Assembly (NCBI GenBank): GCA_011959925.1
Contig: BLMD01000239.1
Span: forward strand, 1-64,000
DNA: 64,000 nucleotides
Direction: 5' to 3'
Origin: Lachnospiraceae bacterium
GTDB taxonomy: Bacteria > Bacillota > Clostridia > Lachnospirales > Lachnospiraceae
Part shown: piece after piece, positions 34,488 to 43,585 of the stretch
How the letters are laid out: each line of letters opens with the position of its first letter
Numbering within the stretch: the first letter of the stretch is position 1
Program-made: the position numbers and the translations under genes
Notes under the pieces: model-generated
What the model was told of the DNA's origin: nothing
The model's database searches: none
Seen by the model: the letters and a program-made list of their open reading frames with translations, nothing else

Positions 34488-35294
34488 GTGAATTATGTAT
34501 TCTATGCAGATGTATTTTTCCTGACCAATTGTTATCTGGATTTTTTGGCTGTGTATGCAGTCGGCGAATTGTTGAACCAAAAGAAAAGACTGCTCCGTTA
34601 TCTGATCGTTTCTGCCGTCGGCAGCCTGGCAGGATGCGTATTGTTTGCGGTACTGCAAGATTATGATATGTATCTGCTGTGCATGCATTTTATGATCAAT
34701 CCGGGACTTGTGTTCTGCTGCTTTTTTCCGGCAGAAAAAAGAATATACGGAAAGGCGTTCTGCCTGATGTATTTTGTCGTGCTGCTGTTGGGCGGAAGCG
34801 TGGAATGGATGTACGTTACGGTCTGCGGCAGAACGTATTATGAACTCTGCCTCTTTTTTACACTGATCCCGGTAACCGTATTTCTATATATATTACGTAA
34901 AAAACGAAAAAGTGTGCAGTGTTTTTGCCGGGTTTGGATCAAACACAAAGAAAAGGAGATCGCTTTGCCGGCATTGTACGATACGGGAAACCGCCTGATC
35001 GACCCGTATATTAAAGAACCGGTGCATATCGTACCCAAAGACGTATACGAGACATTCGGGGGTATGGAAACGTTTGGCGTTCGTTTGATCCCGTTTTCTT
35101 CGGTAGGATGCAAAAACGGCATGCTGCAGGCGTTTACGGTAGATTCTATACGGATGGAAAACGAAGGCGCCGTTTATGAAATTTCTCCGGCAGTCTTAGC
35201 GGCGGCAGAGGAAGAAATTTTTAAGGGGCGGGCATATCGGATGATATTAAACAGCGAAAGTATGGAAAGAAAAGAGGAAAAAATATGTACATAA
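34488..35294 (+). CDS. spoIIGA: Sporulation sigma-E processing protease SpoIIGA
   Basis: 268 residues. Membrane-bound aspartic protease that cleaves pro-sigma-E in the mother cell. The N-terminal half is hydrophobic with about five transmembrane segments ([19 protein letters not shown] opens it). The C-terminal half is soluble, with the catalytic [12 protein letters not shown] motif near residue 163 and the family end [13 protein letters not shown] segment. GTG 34488 is the start, 5 bases after CTGGAGGTG. The stop overlaps the sigE start by 10 bases. Confidence 0.93.
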   Translation: MNYVFYADVFFLTNCYLDFLAVYAVGELLNQKKRLLRYLIVSAVGSLAGCVLFAVLQDYDMYLLCMHFMINPGLVFCCFFPAEKRIYGKAFCLMYFVVLLLGGSVEWMYVTVCGRTYYELCLFFTLIPVTVFLYILRKKRKSVQCFCRVWIKHKEKEIALPALYDTGNRLIDPYIKEPVHIVPKDVYETFGGMETFGVRLIPFSSVGCKNGMLQAFTVDSIRMENEGAVYEISPAVLAAAEEEIFKGRAYRMILNSESMERKEEKICT

Positions 35295-36025
35295 AAATAA
35301 ATATCCCAAAACAGATTCAGTTCAAATGGATACCGTCGTTTTGTCAGATGGTATTCGGTCCCAAAAACGAAATTCATTATATCGGCGGAGCGGAAGTTCT
35401 GCCGCCTCCGTTAGCGGCGGACGAGGAAGCCGCCTGCATCCGCTGCCTTGGCGAAGGAGGAGAAGATGCGGCAAAAAGCACGCTGATCGAGCATAATTTA
35501 AGGCTTGTCGTCTACATTGCCAAGAAATTTGACAATACCGGCATTGGCGTGGAGGATCTGATTTCGATCGGAACGATCGGTCTGATCAAATCGATCAATA
35601 CATTTAATCCTCAGAAAAATATCAAGCTGGCAACATATGCTTCCCGCTGTATCGAAAATGAAATTCTGATGTATTTAAGAAGAAACAGCAAGACGAAGAT
35701 GGAGGTCAGTATTGACGAGCCGTTAAACGTAGACTGGGACGGGAATGAATTGCTGCTTTCGGATATTCTGGGAACCGATGAGGACGTGATTTACCGGGAT
35801 ATTGAAGCGGAGGTAGAACATCATCTGCTTGGTAAAGCGATTGATAAATTATCCGGGCGGGAGCGTTTAATCGTGGAACTGCGCTATGGACTTGGCAGAG
35901 GCGGCGGCAGAGAACTGACGCAGAAAGAAGTGGCGGACCGTCTCGGCATCTCGCAATCGTACATATCCAGGCTGGAAAAAAAGATCATGCGCCGTCTGAA
36001 AAAAGAAATGATCCGTCTGGAATAA
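35285..36025 (+). CDS. sigE: RNA polymerase sporulation sigma factor SigE
   Basis: 246 residues. Mother-cell sigma factor made as an inactive precursor. The N-terminal pro-peptide of about 31 residues leads to [16 protein letters not shown], matching the Bacillus processing site. Region 2 is [20 protein letters not shown] with [35 protein letters not shown], and region 4 ends [20 protein letters not shown]. An SSLG-like [16 protein letters not shown] insert lies in region 4. Cotranscribed with its protease spoIIGA. Directly downstream is an extended -10 promoter for the next gene rather than sigG. Confidence 0.97.
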   Translation: MYIKINIPKQIQFKWIPSFCQMVFGPKNEIHYIGGAEVLPPPLAADEEAACIRCLGEGGEDAAKSTLIEHNLRLVVYIAKKFDNTGIGVEDLISIGTIGLIKSINTFNPQKNIKLATYASRCIENEILMYLRRNSKTKMEVSIDEPLNVDWDGNELLLSDILGTDEDVIYRDIEAEVEHHLLGKAIDKLSGRERLIVELRYGLGRGGGRELTQKEVADRLGISQSYISRLEKKIMRRLKKEMIRLE

Positions 36026-36051
36026 AAGTCTGTGCAAGCGGCTCTTTCCTA

Positions 36052-36060
36052 TGGTATAAT
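36052..36060 (+). promoter_or_regulatory. Extended -10 promoter after sigE
   Basis: TGGTATAAT at 36052-36060 is a perfect -10 with the TG extension, and no good -35 is seen. It sits between the sigE stop (36025) and the beta-CASP hydrolase start (36098). Confidence 0.5.
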
Positions 36061-36097
36061 TGAGACATCGAAACGATGGGAAGAGGGTGCCTGAACG

Positions 36098-37699
36098 ATG
36101 AAATTAGAATTTTTGGGGGCGGATCATGAGGTGACCGGCAGCTGCCATTTTCTGGAATTCGGAGAAAAACGCCTGTTGGTGGACTGCGGTATGGAACAGG
36201 GAGCGGATTTATATGTCAATCAGGAGATTCCGGTAAATCCGGCGGCGATCGATTATGTCTTTCTCACGCATGCGCATATCGACCATTCCGGGCTGCTGCC
36301 GCTGATTTATGCGCACGGGTTCCGCGGTCAGGTTTTTGCGACAAAGGCGACCTGCGAGCTGTGTGGCATTATGTTAAGGGACAGCGCGCATATTCAGATG
36401 TTTGAAGCGGAGTGGAAAAACCGCAAAGGGAGGCGTGCGGGAGAACCGGAAATTGTGCCGTTGTATACGATGGAAGATGCGGAAGGCGCATTGCGGCTGC
36501 TCTCGGCATGTGAATACGGAAAAAAAATATCCGTCGATGCACAATTAGACGTTAGGTTTGTAGACGCCGGGCATCTGCTGGGCTCTTCGAGCATCGAGAT
36601 GTGGGTAAAAGAGGACGGGAAGGAAGTAAAGATTGCCTTTTCCGGAGATATCGGCCATGCCGGGAAACCTTTGATCAAAAATCCGGAATTTATAACGGAA
36701 GCAGATTATGTAGTGATGGAATCGACATACGGCGATAAGAACCATGCCGAACCGCCGGATTTTTCCAGAGAGCTTGCGGCGGTGATCGACCGCACGTTTG
36801 CAAGGGGCGGCAATGTGGTCATTCCTGCGTTTTCCGTAGGTAGGACGCAGGAAATGCTCTATTTTTTAAGAAAAATCAAAACGGACCGCATGATGAAGCG
36901 GTTTTTGGATTTTGAAGTGTATATCGACAGTCCGCTGGCGGTAGATGCCACAGGTATTTTCCATAAAAACGTAGCGGATTGTTTTGATGAGGAAGCGTTG
37001 TCTCTGGTTAAGCAGGGGATCAATCCAATCGGTTTTCCGGGCTTAAAAATGGCCATCACAAGCGACGAATCGAGAGCGATCAATTTTCTGGAAAAGCCGG
37101 TCGTAATCATTTCGGCGTCCGGTATGTGTGAAGCGGGACGGATCCGGCATCATTTAAAGCACAATCTCTGGAGAGAGGAATCTTCTATATTGTTTGTAGG
37201 ATTTCAGGTTCCGGGGACGCTGGGGCATGCCCTGTTAAACGGAGCGAAGGAAGTGAAGCTCTTTGGGGAATATATACAGGTTTCTGCAGAAATCTTAAAT
37301 CTGCCTGGTATCAGCGGTCATGCGGACCGAGATCATTTGACACAATGGGCTTCCAAAATAAAACGTCCGAAAAAAATTTTTGTGGTACATGGGGACGATC
37401 ATGTATGCGACCGGTTTGCCGAGCATTTGGAGCAGACGCTTTGCGTTTCCGCCGTCGCTCCTTACAGCGGAGACTGTTATGAACTTCTGACCGGAGAGAT
37501 GGTCGCGCAGGGAAGCAGAGAGCAGGCGGTAAAGAAAAAGAAAGCAAAACAGCGCGCTTCCTCCAATATTTTTGCAAGGCTCCTTGCAGCGGGCCAGCGG
37601 CTGTTGGCTGTGATCGGCCGCTGCGAAGGTATGCCGAACAAAGAACTCGGCAGGTTTGCCGATCAGATCAATTCCCTTTGCGATAAATGGGACCGTTAG
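36098..37699 (+). CDS. Beta-CASP metallo-beta-lactamase RNase-like hydrolase
   Basis: 533 residues. Metallo-beta-lactamase fold with beta-CASP and RMMBL parts. Metal motifs: LTHAHIDHSG near residue 55, DAGHLLGSS near 152, FSGDIG near 180, and SGHADRDHL near 407. The GGNVVIPAFSVGRTQEML and IISASGMCEAGRIRHHL segments belong to the CPSF/Ysh1-like RNA-processing nucleases. A lysine-rich tail of about 75 residues (AVKKKKAKQRASS) is extra. Likely an endo- or exoribonuclease in the cytoplasm. The stop at 37699 is immediately followed by the stop of sigG on the other strand. Confidence 0.9.
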   Translation: MKLEFLGADHEVTGSCHFLEFGEKRLLVDCGMEQGADLYVNQEIPVNPAAIDYVFLTHAHIDHSGLLPLIYAHGFRGQVFATKATCELCGIMLRDSAHIQMFEAEWKNRKGRRAGEPEIVPLYTMEDAEGALRLLSACEYGKKISVDAQLDVRFVDAGHLLGSSSIEMWVKEDGKEVKIAFSGDIGHAGKPLIKNPEFITEADYVVMESTYGDKNHAEPPDFSRELAAVIDRTFARGGNVVIPAFSVGRTQEMLYFLRKIKTDRMMKRFLDFEVYIDSPLAVDATGIFHKNVADCFDEEALSLVKQGINPIGFPGLKMAITSDESRAINFLEKPVVIISASGMCEAGRIRHHLKHNLWREESSILFVGFQVPGTLGHALLNGAKEVKLFGEYIQVSAEILNLPGISGHADRDHLTQWASKIKRPKKIFVVHGDDHVCDRFAEHLEQTLCVSAVAPYSGDCYELLTGEMVAQGSREQAVKKKKAKQRASSNIFARLLAAGQRLLAVIGRCEGMPNKELGRFADQINSLCDKWDR

Positions 37700-38479
37700 T
37701 CAGGAAAGATAGCTGCGCATGCTTTTTAAAGCAGATTTTTCGAGCCGGCTGACCTGTGCCTGGGAGATGTGGATTTCTTCTGCAACTTCCATTTGGGTTT
37801 TTCCCTCAAAAAAACGCAGTTTGATAATGTAATTCTCACGTTGGTTTAAGTGTTTCATGGCGTCGTTGACGGAAAGGTTTTCGATCCAGTTTTCTTCTTT
37901 GTTTTTCTTGTCTTTGACCTGGTCCATGACATAGAGCGTATCGCCGCCGTCGGTATAGACCGGGTCATAGAGGGAAAGCGGGCTTTGAATCGCGTCTAGG
38001 GCGAAGACCAGTTCTTCTTTCGGTATGCCGGTAGATTCGGAAATTTCCTGGATCGTAGGTTCTTTAAAGGAAGTTTTTGCCAGCTCTTCTTTGGCATGGA
38101 TGGCTTTGTATGCGGTATCCCGCAGGGAACGGCTGACGCGTATGGAAGAAGCGTTATCCCGCAGGTAGCGCCGGATTTCGCCGATAATCATAGGAACCGC
38201 GTAAGTAGAGAATTTTACGCCGATGGTATCGTCAAAATTATCAATGGATTTGATCAGTCCGATGCAGCCGATCTGAAACAGGTCGTCTACATTTTCGTTA
38301 TTGCCGGAAAAACGTTTGATCACGCTTAATACGAGCCTTAAGTTTCCTTTGATATAAGTTTCTCTGGCGGCGGCATCACCGGCTTTGATTTTTTTAAATA
38401 ATTCTTTTTTTTCCTCTTCTTTGAGGATGGGGAGTTTGGATGTGTTAACACCGCAGATTTCGACTTTGTAGGCAGCCAT
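37700..38479 (-). CDS. sigG: RNA polymerase sporulation sigma factor SigG
   Basis: 259 residues. Forespore late sigma factor. The N-terminus YKVEICGVNTSKLPILK is the SigG hallmark; region 2 has VDDLFQIGCIGLIKSIDNFD and KFSTYAVPMIIGEIRRYLRDN, and region 4 ends EIHISQAQVSRLEKSALKSM. Start ATG 38479 follows GGAGGTT. Unlike the common spoIIGA-sigE-sigG order, sigG here is on the opposite strand and meets the preceding hydrolase gene tail to tail with zero spacing. Confidence 0.97.
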   Translation of the reverse strand: MAAYKVEICGVNTSKLPILKEEEKKELFKKIKAGDAAARETYIKGNLRLVLSVIKRFSGNNENVDDLFQIGCIGLIKSIDNFDDTIGVKFSTYAVPMIIGEIRRYLRDNASSIRVSRSLRDTAYKAIHAKEELAKTSFKEPTIQEISESTGIPKEELVFALDAIQSPLSLYDPVYTDGGDTLYVMDQVKDKKNKEENWIENLSVNDAMKHLNQRENYIIKLRFFEGKTQMEVAEEIHISQAQVSRLEKSALKSMRSYLS

Positions 38480-38615
38480 GGGAGAACCTCCAGTTTCTTA
38501 AAGTAGTATATAAAAATGATTCTCACATTTGCCTTTTTTTATTCACAAAAAACGGCTTCATAAAATAACATAAAACAGGATAAGAAAAAAGAAATAATAG
38601 AATAAGGAGATACAA

Positions 38616-38930
38616 ATGCAAGATACGATTGATAAAAGAAATTTCAGAGAAAAATGTGCAAGGAGCATTGTAAAAGGATATAATGTGCGCTATGTAACCC
38701 AGGAGGAAACGGAAGCAGAGAAAGCTTTGGAAAAAGCCCAAAATCAACGGCAGGCAGCGGGCGTTTCGGAGAAAGAGATGGTATTTGAGGCGGATGAGAG
38801 GTATGCCAGCCAGCCGTCTTCCCGGTATGGGACAACGAGTGTGAACGATCCGGTGACGAAGGAACAGATTGAGAGAATTTTAGGGGAACAGAACGTGGAT
38901 CCGTTTGAAGCGTTCCGCGAAGAGGCATAA
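38616..38930 (+). CDS. Small charged protein, function unknown
   Basis: 104 residues, no known domain. A basic and acidic helical N-terminal half (NFREKCARSIVKGYNVRYV, QEETEAEKALEKAQNQRQ) and a C-terminal half with SSRYGTTSVNDPVTKEQIERIL. No signal or membrane segment. AATAAGGAGA precedes the ATG, which supports translation. It is divergent from sigG; the 136-base gap between them is AT-rich and may hold promoters for both, but I could not assign a sigma-G-type one. Codon usage and frame are normal for the region, so I take it as real. Confidence 0.7.
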   Translation: MQDTIDKRNFREKCARSIVKGYNVRYVTQEETEAEKALEKAQNQRQAAGVSEKEMVFEADERYASQPSSRYGTTSVNDPVTKEQIERILGEQNVDPFEAFREEA

Positions 38931-39000
38931 TAGAAGCAGGAACCAAGTGTCTGGCGGCAGCATAAAATAAGAGTGAGAAGGAATTTTGTGAGGGGTCGCT

Positions 39001-39843
39001 ATGGCGGTGATTACGATGCATAAGTATCAGGGATTGGGAAACGACTACCTGGTGTTTGATCCGAATCAGAATAAGATTACCCTTTTGGAAAGAAAGATCC
39101 GCTTGCTCTGCCAAAGGAATTTCGGCGTGGGAGCGGACGGAATTTTATATGGTCCCCTGTTGGATGAGGGAAAGATCGGAGTATCTATTTTTAACCCGGA
39201 CGGGAGCGAAGCGTCGGGAAGCGGGAACGGCGTACGGATTTTTGCGCGATATTTGAAGGATTTTGGGTATGTTTCAGAAAAGAAAATTGTCATTACGGAA
39301 AAATCGAAAGATGTGGAAGTGGAATTTTTGGACGACGACGGAAGATGCATGAAAGTAGATATGGGAAAGGCGGATTTTATGCGGTCCGTGTTATCGGACG
39401 GATGCTCCCGTGAAATGTTTAACGAACCGCTGATGTTTCATGGAAATTTCTATAATACAAGTTGTATTTCTCTCCAAAGTCCCAATTGCGTGATTATGAC
39501 GGAAGATGTTTCCTGTAAACATGCAAAGGAGCTCGGACCGTATGTGGAAAATGCAGCCTGTTTTCCGAACCGAATGAATTTACAGCTCTGCAAAGTAGAG
39601 AGCAGGAATCGGCTTAGAATTCAAATATATGAGCGCGGAGCAGGTTATACCTTAGCTTCCGGTACAGGCGCCTGTGCGGCGGCAGCCGCGGCTTACCGGA
39701 TGGGACTTACGGAGCGGGCGGTAACGGTTGTTATGCCAGGAGGAGAGCTTGGGATTGAAATCGGGCCGGACGGGACGGTTTTTATGACGGGAACGGTGAA
39801 GAAAGTTGCAACGTTTACGCTGGCGGAAGATTTTTTTTCGTGA
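39001..39843 (+). CDS. DapF-family epimerase homologue with both catalytic cysteines replaced by serine
   Basis: 280 residues, DapF length and two-domain layout. Retained: YQGLGNDYLVFD, GVGADG, FNPDGSEAS and ERGAGYT. DapF uses two cysteines, in CGNG and ACGTG. Here they are SGNG (Ser74, codon AGC at 39220) and ASGTG (Ser220, codon TCC at 39658). The substrate-contact GNPH loop reads QSPN (159-162), and the GET after the second arginine is GYT. The alpha-amino and carboxylate grip seems kept, the chemistry and side-chain pocket changed. Diaminopimelate epimerase activity is therefore doubtful; another racemase, epimerase or lyase is possible. Confidence 0.85.
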   Translation: MAVITMHKYQGLGNDYLVFDPNQNKITLLERKIRLLCQRNFGVGADGILYGPLLDEGKIGVSIFNPDGSEASGSGNGVRIFARYLKDFGYVSEKKIVITEKSKDVEVEFLDDDGRCMKVDMGKADFMRSVLSDGCSREMFNEPLMFHGNFYNTSCISLQSPNCVIMTEDVSCKHAKELGPYVENAACFPNRMNLQLCKVESRNRLRIQIYERGAGYTLASGTGACAAAAAAYRMGLTERAVTVVMPGGELGIEIGPDGTVFMTGTVKKVATFTLAEDFFS

Positions 39844-39870
39844 TTTGTTTCATAAAAGCAGAATGGGGCT

Positions 39871-39899
39871 TTACGCCTGCCGCTTCTATTTGTTATAAT
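39871..39899 (+). promoter_or_regulatory. Probable promoter of the metF-like gene
   Basis: TTACGC (39871-39876), 17-base spacer, TATAAT (39894-39899) with a TG extension at 39891-39892. Confidence 0.6.
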
Positions 39900-40014
39900 A
39901 ATAGACCGGGCAGAAAAATGCCAAAGCGGATCCGGCGGTGAAACGTCGTTAGATAAAGTGAAACGCTGTCATCATGACAGAGAGAAAGAAACAGAAAAGA
40001 GAAAGGAACGACAG

Positions 40015-40887
40015 ATGAAAATTTCGGAACTGTTACATAGTCAGGACGTGGGAATTTCCTGTGAATTATTTCCGCCCAAATTAGGAAGTCAGCTTGCAAA
40101 TGCGAAAGAAGTCGTAAAGGAGATGGCGGAACTTTCACCTTCTTATATGAGCATTACATACGGCGCGACGGGAGGTACGAGCGAGTATACCGTAGATATG
40201 GCGAATGAAATCCAGAATGTCAACCATATACCGGCGCTGGCGCACTTAACATGCGTATCCTCTACAAGAGAGAAGGTACATTCGGTGATTCGCCAGTTAA
40301 AGGAAAAACAGATTGAAAATATTCTGGCGCTTCGGGGGGATGTTCCGGTTCGGGCGGATTTTCCTCTCCCAAATCAATACCGGTATGCCTGTGAGCTGAT
40401 TGCAGATATTAAGAGCCAGGGAGATTTCTGTATCGGAGGGGCATGTTATCCGGAAGGGCATCCGGAAGCAGCTTCCATGTATGAAGATCTGGATCATCTG
40501 AAAGAAAAAGTGGATGCGGGCTGTGATTTTCTGACGACCCAGATGTTTTTTGACAATAACATCTACTATAATTTTATGTATAAGATCCTTCAGAAAAATA
40601 TTCATGTACCGGTCGTTGCCGGCATTATGCCGGTGACAAACAGCGGACAGATCAAAAAGATCATTTCGCTCTCCGGCAATATGATACCGCCGCGGTTTAA
40701 GGCGATTGTCGACCGGTTTTGGGACAATCCGGCTGCCATGCGGCAGGCGGGCATTGCATATGCGACGGAACAGATCATCGACCTGATTGCAAACGGCGTA
40801 AACCATGTACATATCTATACGATGAATAAACCGGATGTGGCAGGTGAGATCCTGGATCATCTTTCAGAAATCTATATCAGAAGATAG
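40015..40887 (+). CDS. metF: Methylenetetrahydrofolate reductase
   Basis: 290 residues, the bacterial MetF length. FAD-dependent TIM barrel reducing methylene-THF to methyl-THF. Seen: the ISCELFPPK start with the catalytic glutamate region, ITYGATGG, the ALAHLTCVSST strand, ILALRGDVP, FCIGGACYPEGHPEA, TQMFFDN and GIMPV. ATG 40015 is preceded by GAAAGGAACG and matches the family start; a longer frame to 39958 is basic and not conserved. It could serve methionine synthesis or a Wood-Ljungdahl-type route. No MetV partner is adjacent. Confidence 0.94.
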   Translation: MKISELLHSQDVGISCELFPPKLGSQLANAKEVVKEMAELSPSYMSITYGATGGTSEYTVDMANEIQNVNHIPALAHLTCVSSTREKVHSVIRQLKEKQIENILALRGDVPVRADFPLPNQYRYACELIADIKSQGDFCIGGACYPEGHPEAASMYEDLDHLKEKVDAGCDFLTTQMFFDNNIYYNFMYKILQKNIHVPVVAGIMPVTNSGQIKKIISLSGNMIPPRFKAIVDRFWDNPAAMRQAGIAYATEQIIDLIANGVNHVHIYTMNKPDVAGEILDHLSEIYIRR

Positions 40888-40891
40888 ACCT

Positions 40892-40924
40892 AAAAGAGGC
40901 TGCGGTTACCGCAGCCTCTTTTTC
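40892..40924. terminator. Bidirectional terminator overlapping the spoVB-like stop
   Basis: AAAGAGGCTGCGG and CCGCAGCCTCTTT form a 13-bp stem with loop TTA (pairing around 40893-40921), with As upstream and Ts downstream. It ends metF and also contains the last codons and stop of the opposite-strand gene. Confidence 0.88.
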
Positions 40925-42228
40925 CATAAAATCCATACCGACAGAGCGGAGGTTAAAATCTGGCTGAGCAGCATACCCGTCAGATAGGCTTTTAATCCAT
41001 GCTGCGGAATCAGCACATAGACGAAAAAGATACGTACGGCGATACCGAGCAGGTTTAACAGAAACGGATAACCGGGCATTCCAAGTCCATGCATGATGCT
41101 GGATAAAAGCGAGGATAAAAATAAAAACGGGCAGATAAAACTTAACATACGGATGAATGTTCCGGCAAGGGCATTGCCGAACAAAAAGCATCCGATCCAT
41201 TTTCCGGTGAGCAGAAGGGCGGCGGTACAAAAAGAGCCGAGCAGCAGGCAGGTAAAGATCGTCTGGTAAATCGTCCGGCTTATTTTTTTGTCATCGTTGC
41301 GGCTGTCGGCTTCGGAAATGGCGGGCAGAATCATGACCGAAACAGAATTTGTAAACACGGTCGGAAACATCACGACAGAAAGCGCCATTCCGGTCAATAT
41401 GCCAAACACACTCAGCGCGTCTGTCTGAGAATAGCCAAAGAGGCAGAGCCTGGAAGGAATCAGGATGGACTCAAAGCTGGCAAACAGTGTCAGAGCCAGT
41501 CGGTTCATACTTAAAGGAACGGAATAGGAGAGCAGTTTCGCTGTCAGGGACGTTACTTTTTTTGTTTTGGGTGCTGCTTTCGGTTCATTAGAGCATAACA
41601 GGGCGGTAATGCACAAAAGAAATGCGCCGGCTTCTCCAAAGACAAGCCCCCAAACGGCGATTGAGGCGTCGACGGGCTTTCCCTGTTCGGACCAGATCTG
41701 ATATACAAAAAACACAAAGGCTACACGGGCAAATTGTTCCATAAAGGAAGAAGCGGCGGGAATAGCCGCTTTTTTTTTGCCGTAATAGTATCCGTGAATG
41801 CAGGAATGAACGGAAGCCAGAGGAATCGAACAGGCAAGGATGGGAATTAAGGGTGCACACCGAGGTTCCAGCAGGATATGTTCTGCGATAAATCCGGAAT
41901 AACGAAACAGCAGCAGCATCAAAAACAGCGAAAGAATGCCCGAGAGCAGGATGCCGATCCGAAGAAAACGTTTGGGAGACGTAGGGTCCGACTCCTGGTA
42001 TTCTGCGATATATTTGGATAAAGCCGTACTGATTCCGGAAACCGTAAGGGCAAAACAAATCGTGGAAATCGGAAAAATAAGCTGATAGATACCAAGTCCT
42101 TCTGCACCGATTGTTCTTGAGAGGAATATCCTATAGAAGAAGCCTATGATTTTGCCGAGGATGCCGGAGACAGTCAGCAGCAGCGTACCGGAAATAACCG
42201 GATTTTTCAGTTTGTTCAAGATCTGCAC
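40906..42228 (-). CDS. SpoVB-like oligosaccharide/lipid flippase (MOP superfamily)
   Basis: 440 residues with about 12-14 transmembrane segments. The opening LLTVSGILGKIIGFFYRIFLSRTIGAEGLGIYQLIFPI is the PST/SpoVB polysaccharide-transport signature (only part quoted). SpoVB and its relatives (YtgP, MurJ) flip lipid-linked precursors. GTG 42228 is the start, with a weak GATGGTGA site. Its terminator overlaps the stop. It is convergent to metF and divergent from nifS. Sporulation versus vegetative role cannot be decided here. Confidence 0.88.
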   Translation of the reverse strand: MQILNKLKNPVISGTLLLTVSGILGKIIGFFYRIFLSRTIGAEGLGIYQLIFPISTICFALTVSGISTALSKYIAEYQESDPTSPKRFLRIGILLSGILSLFLMLLLFRYSGFIAEHILLEPRCAPLIPILACSIPLASVHSCIHGYYYGKKKAAIPAASSFMEQFARVAFVFFVYQIWSEQGKPVDASIAVWGLVFGEAGAFLLCITALLCSNEPKAAPKTKKVTSLTAKLLSYSVPLSMNRLALTLFASFESILIPSRLCLFGYSQTDALSVFGILTGMALSVVMFPTVFTNSVSVMILPAISEADSRNDDKKISRTIYQTIFTCLLLGSFCTAALLLTGKWIGCFLFGNALAGTFIRMLSFICPFLFLSSLLSSIMHGLGMPGYPFLLNLLGIAVRIFFVYVLIPQHGLKAYLTGMLLSQILTSALSVWILWKKRLR

Positions 42229-42282
42229 GTAATCACCATCGAAATCAGGGTTTATGCATTATATGAGAAATGGAGAGTAAAA

Positions 42283-43458
42283 ATGAGTAAGATGATTTAT
42301 TTAGATCATGCAGCGACAACGAGAACGATGCCGGAGGCTGCAAAGGCAATGGAGCCGTATTTGGATATTTATTACGGAAACCCTTCTACCATCTACGAAT
42401 TCGGAGAAAAGAGCAGAAAGGCGATCGAGCGTGCAAGGGAAGTGATTGCGGGAACGCTTCATGCAAGGCCGGAAGAGATTTTTTTTACGTCCGGAGGTAC
42501 GGAATCCGACAACTGGGCGTTAAAAGAAGCCGTACAGCTATATGAACGGACGCATCCGGGGAGAAAGGCGCATATTCTGACGACGCCGATCGAGCATCAT
42601 GCGATATTAAACAGCTGTGAAGAATTACTGCAGATGGGATGCGGCGTCTCTTATTTGAAAGTGGATGAGAGCGGCAGGGTTATTTTACGGGAAGCGGAAC
42701 AGGAGATTTTAGAGCATGAAGACGCCTGCCTGCTGTCTGTTATGTATGCCAATAATGAAATCGGAACGATAGAGCCGATCGATGAGATCGGAAGGCTGGC
42801 AAAGAAGCGGCAGCTGATTTTTCATACGGACGCCGTACAGGCATACGGCCATATTCCTATCCATGTGCAGAGAGACCATATCGATATGTTAAGCGCCAGC
42901 GCACATAAATTCGGGGGACCAAAGGGCGTGGGATTTTTATATATCCGCAGTGAGATCAATCTTCCGGCGTTTGTCCATGGCGGCGCGCAGGAGAGCAACC
43001 GCAGGGCGGGAACCGAAAATGTGCCGGGCATTGTGGGGATGGGAGTCGCGGCGGAACTTTCCCATAAGAGAATGCGTATGGAAAACCGAAAAATAAAATA
43101 CTTAAGGGATTATCTGGCACACCGGATCCTCCAGGAGATTCCGGATGTGGTTTTGACGGGAAATGCGAAATTCAGGCTTTCCAACAACGCCAGTTTTTGT
43201 TTCCGGGGAATTACGGGGGAAGCCGCTGCGATTTTGATGGATACGCAGGGCATCTGCGTCTCTTCCGGTTCCGCATGTTCGACCGGGAGCCTGGAGGATT
43301 CGCATGTGCTGACGGCGGTCGGTATGGAAAGCGAATGGGCGCAGGGCGCCGTTCGAATTACGCTTGGAGCCGAAAATACGAAAGAAGAGATGGATTACGT
43401 GGCAGAAAAACTGAAAATGGTCGTGGCAGATATGCGGGGAGCCGGACGGTCTTTATGA
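42283..43458 (+). CDS. nifS: Cysteine desulfurase, NifS/IscS type
   Basis: 391 residues, PLP-dependent. PLP lysine in SASAHKFGGPKG near residue 206; the active cysteine lies in SSGSACSTG near residue 328, in the group I style. The N-terminal YLDHAATTRTMPEAA segment is typical. It mobilises sulfur from cysteine for Fe-S clusters or for thio-modification of tRNA. mnmA follows after 127 bases, so supplying sulfur to MnmA is likely. No NifU-type scaffold gene lies between them. Confidence 0.95.
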   Translation: MSKMIYLDHAATTRTMPEAAKAMEPYLDIYYGNPSTIYEFGEKSRKAIERAREVIAGTLHARPEEIFFTSGGTESDNWALKEAVQLYERTHPGRKAHILTTPIEHHAILNSCEELLQMGCGVSYLKVDESGRVILREAEQEILEHEDACLLSVMYANNEIGTIEPIDEIGRLAKKRQLIFHTDAVQAYGHIPIHVQRDHIDMLSASAHKFGGPKGVGFLYIRSEINLPAFVHGGAQESNRRAGTENVPGIVGMGVAAELSHKRMRMENRKIKYLRDYLAHRILQEIPDVVLTGNAKFRLSNNASFCFRGITGEAAAILMDTQGICVSSGSACSTGSLEDSHVLTAVGMESEWAQGAVRITLGAENTKEEMDYVAEKLKMVVADMRGAGRSL

Positions 43459-43585
43459 ATCAGGCTTGAGTTTCTGCGGTATAGATGTTACTATACATGC
43501 ATATGGCGGCTGCAGAAACGGATAGGCGAAGCGATCGCGCAAAGACTGCAGAGGGCCAAGAACGAGAAGAACGGAGAAAAGAACG

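Noticed and set aside
38480..38615. Sigma-G/F-type promoter in front of sigG
   Set aside because: A TGAATAA and a CATTTTTA are present on the minus strand, but the spacer is too long for the known consensus, so I did not list it.
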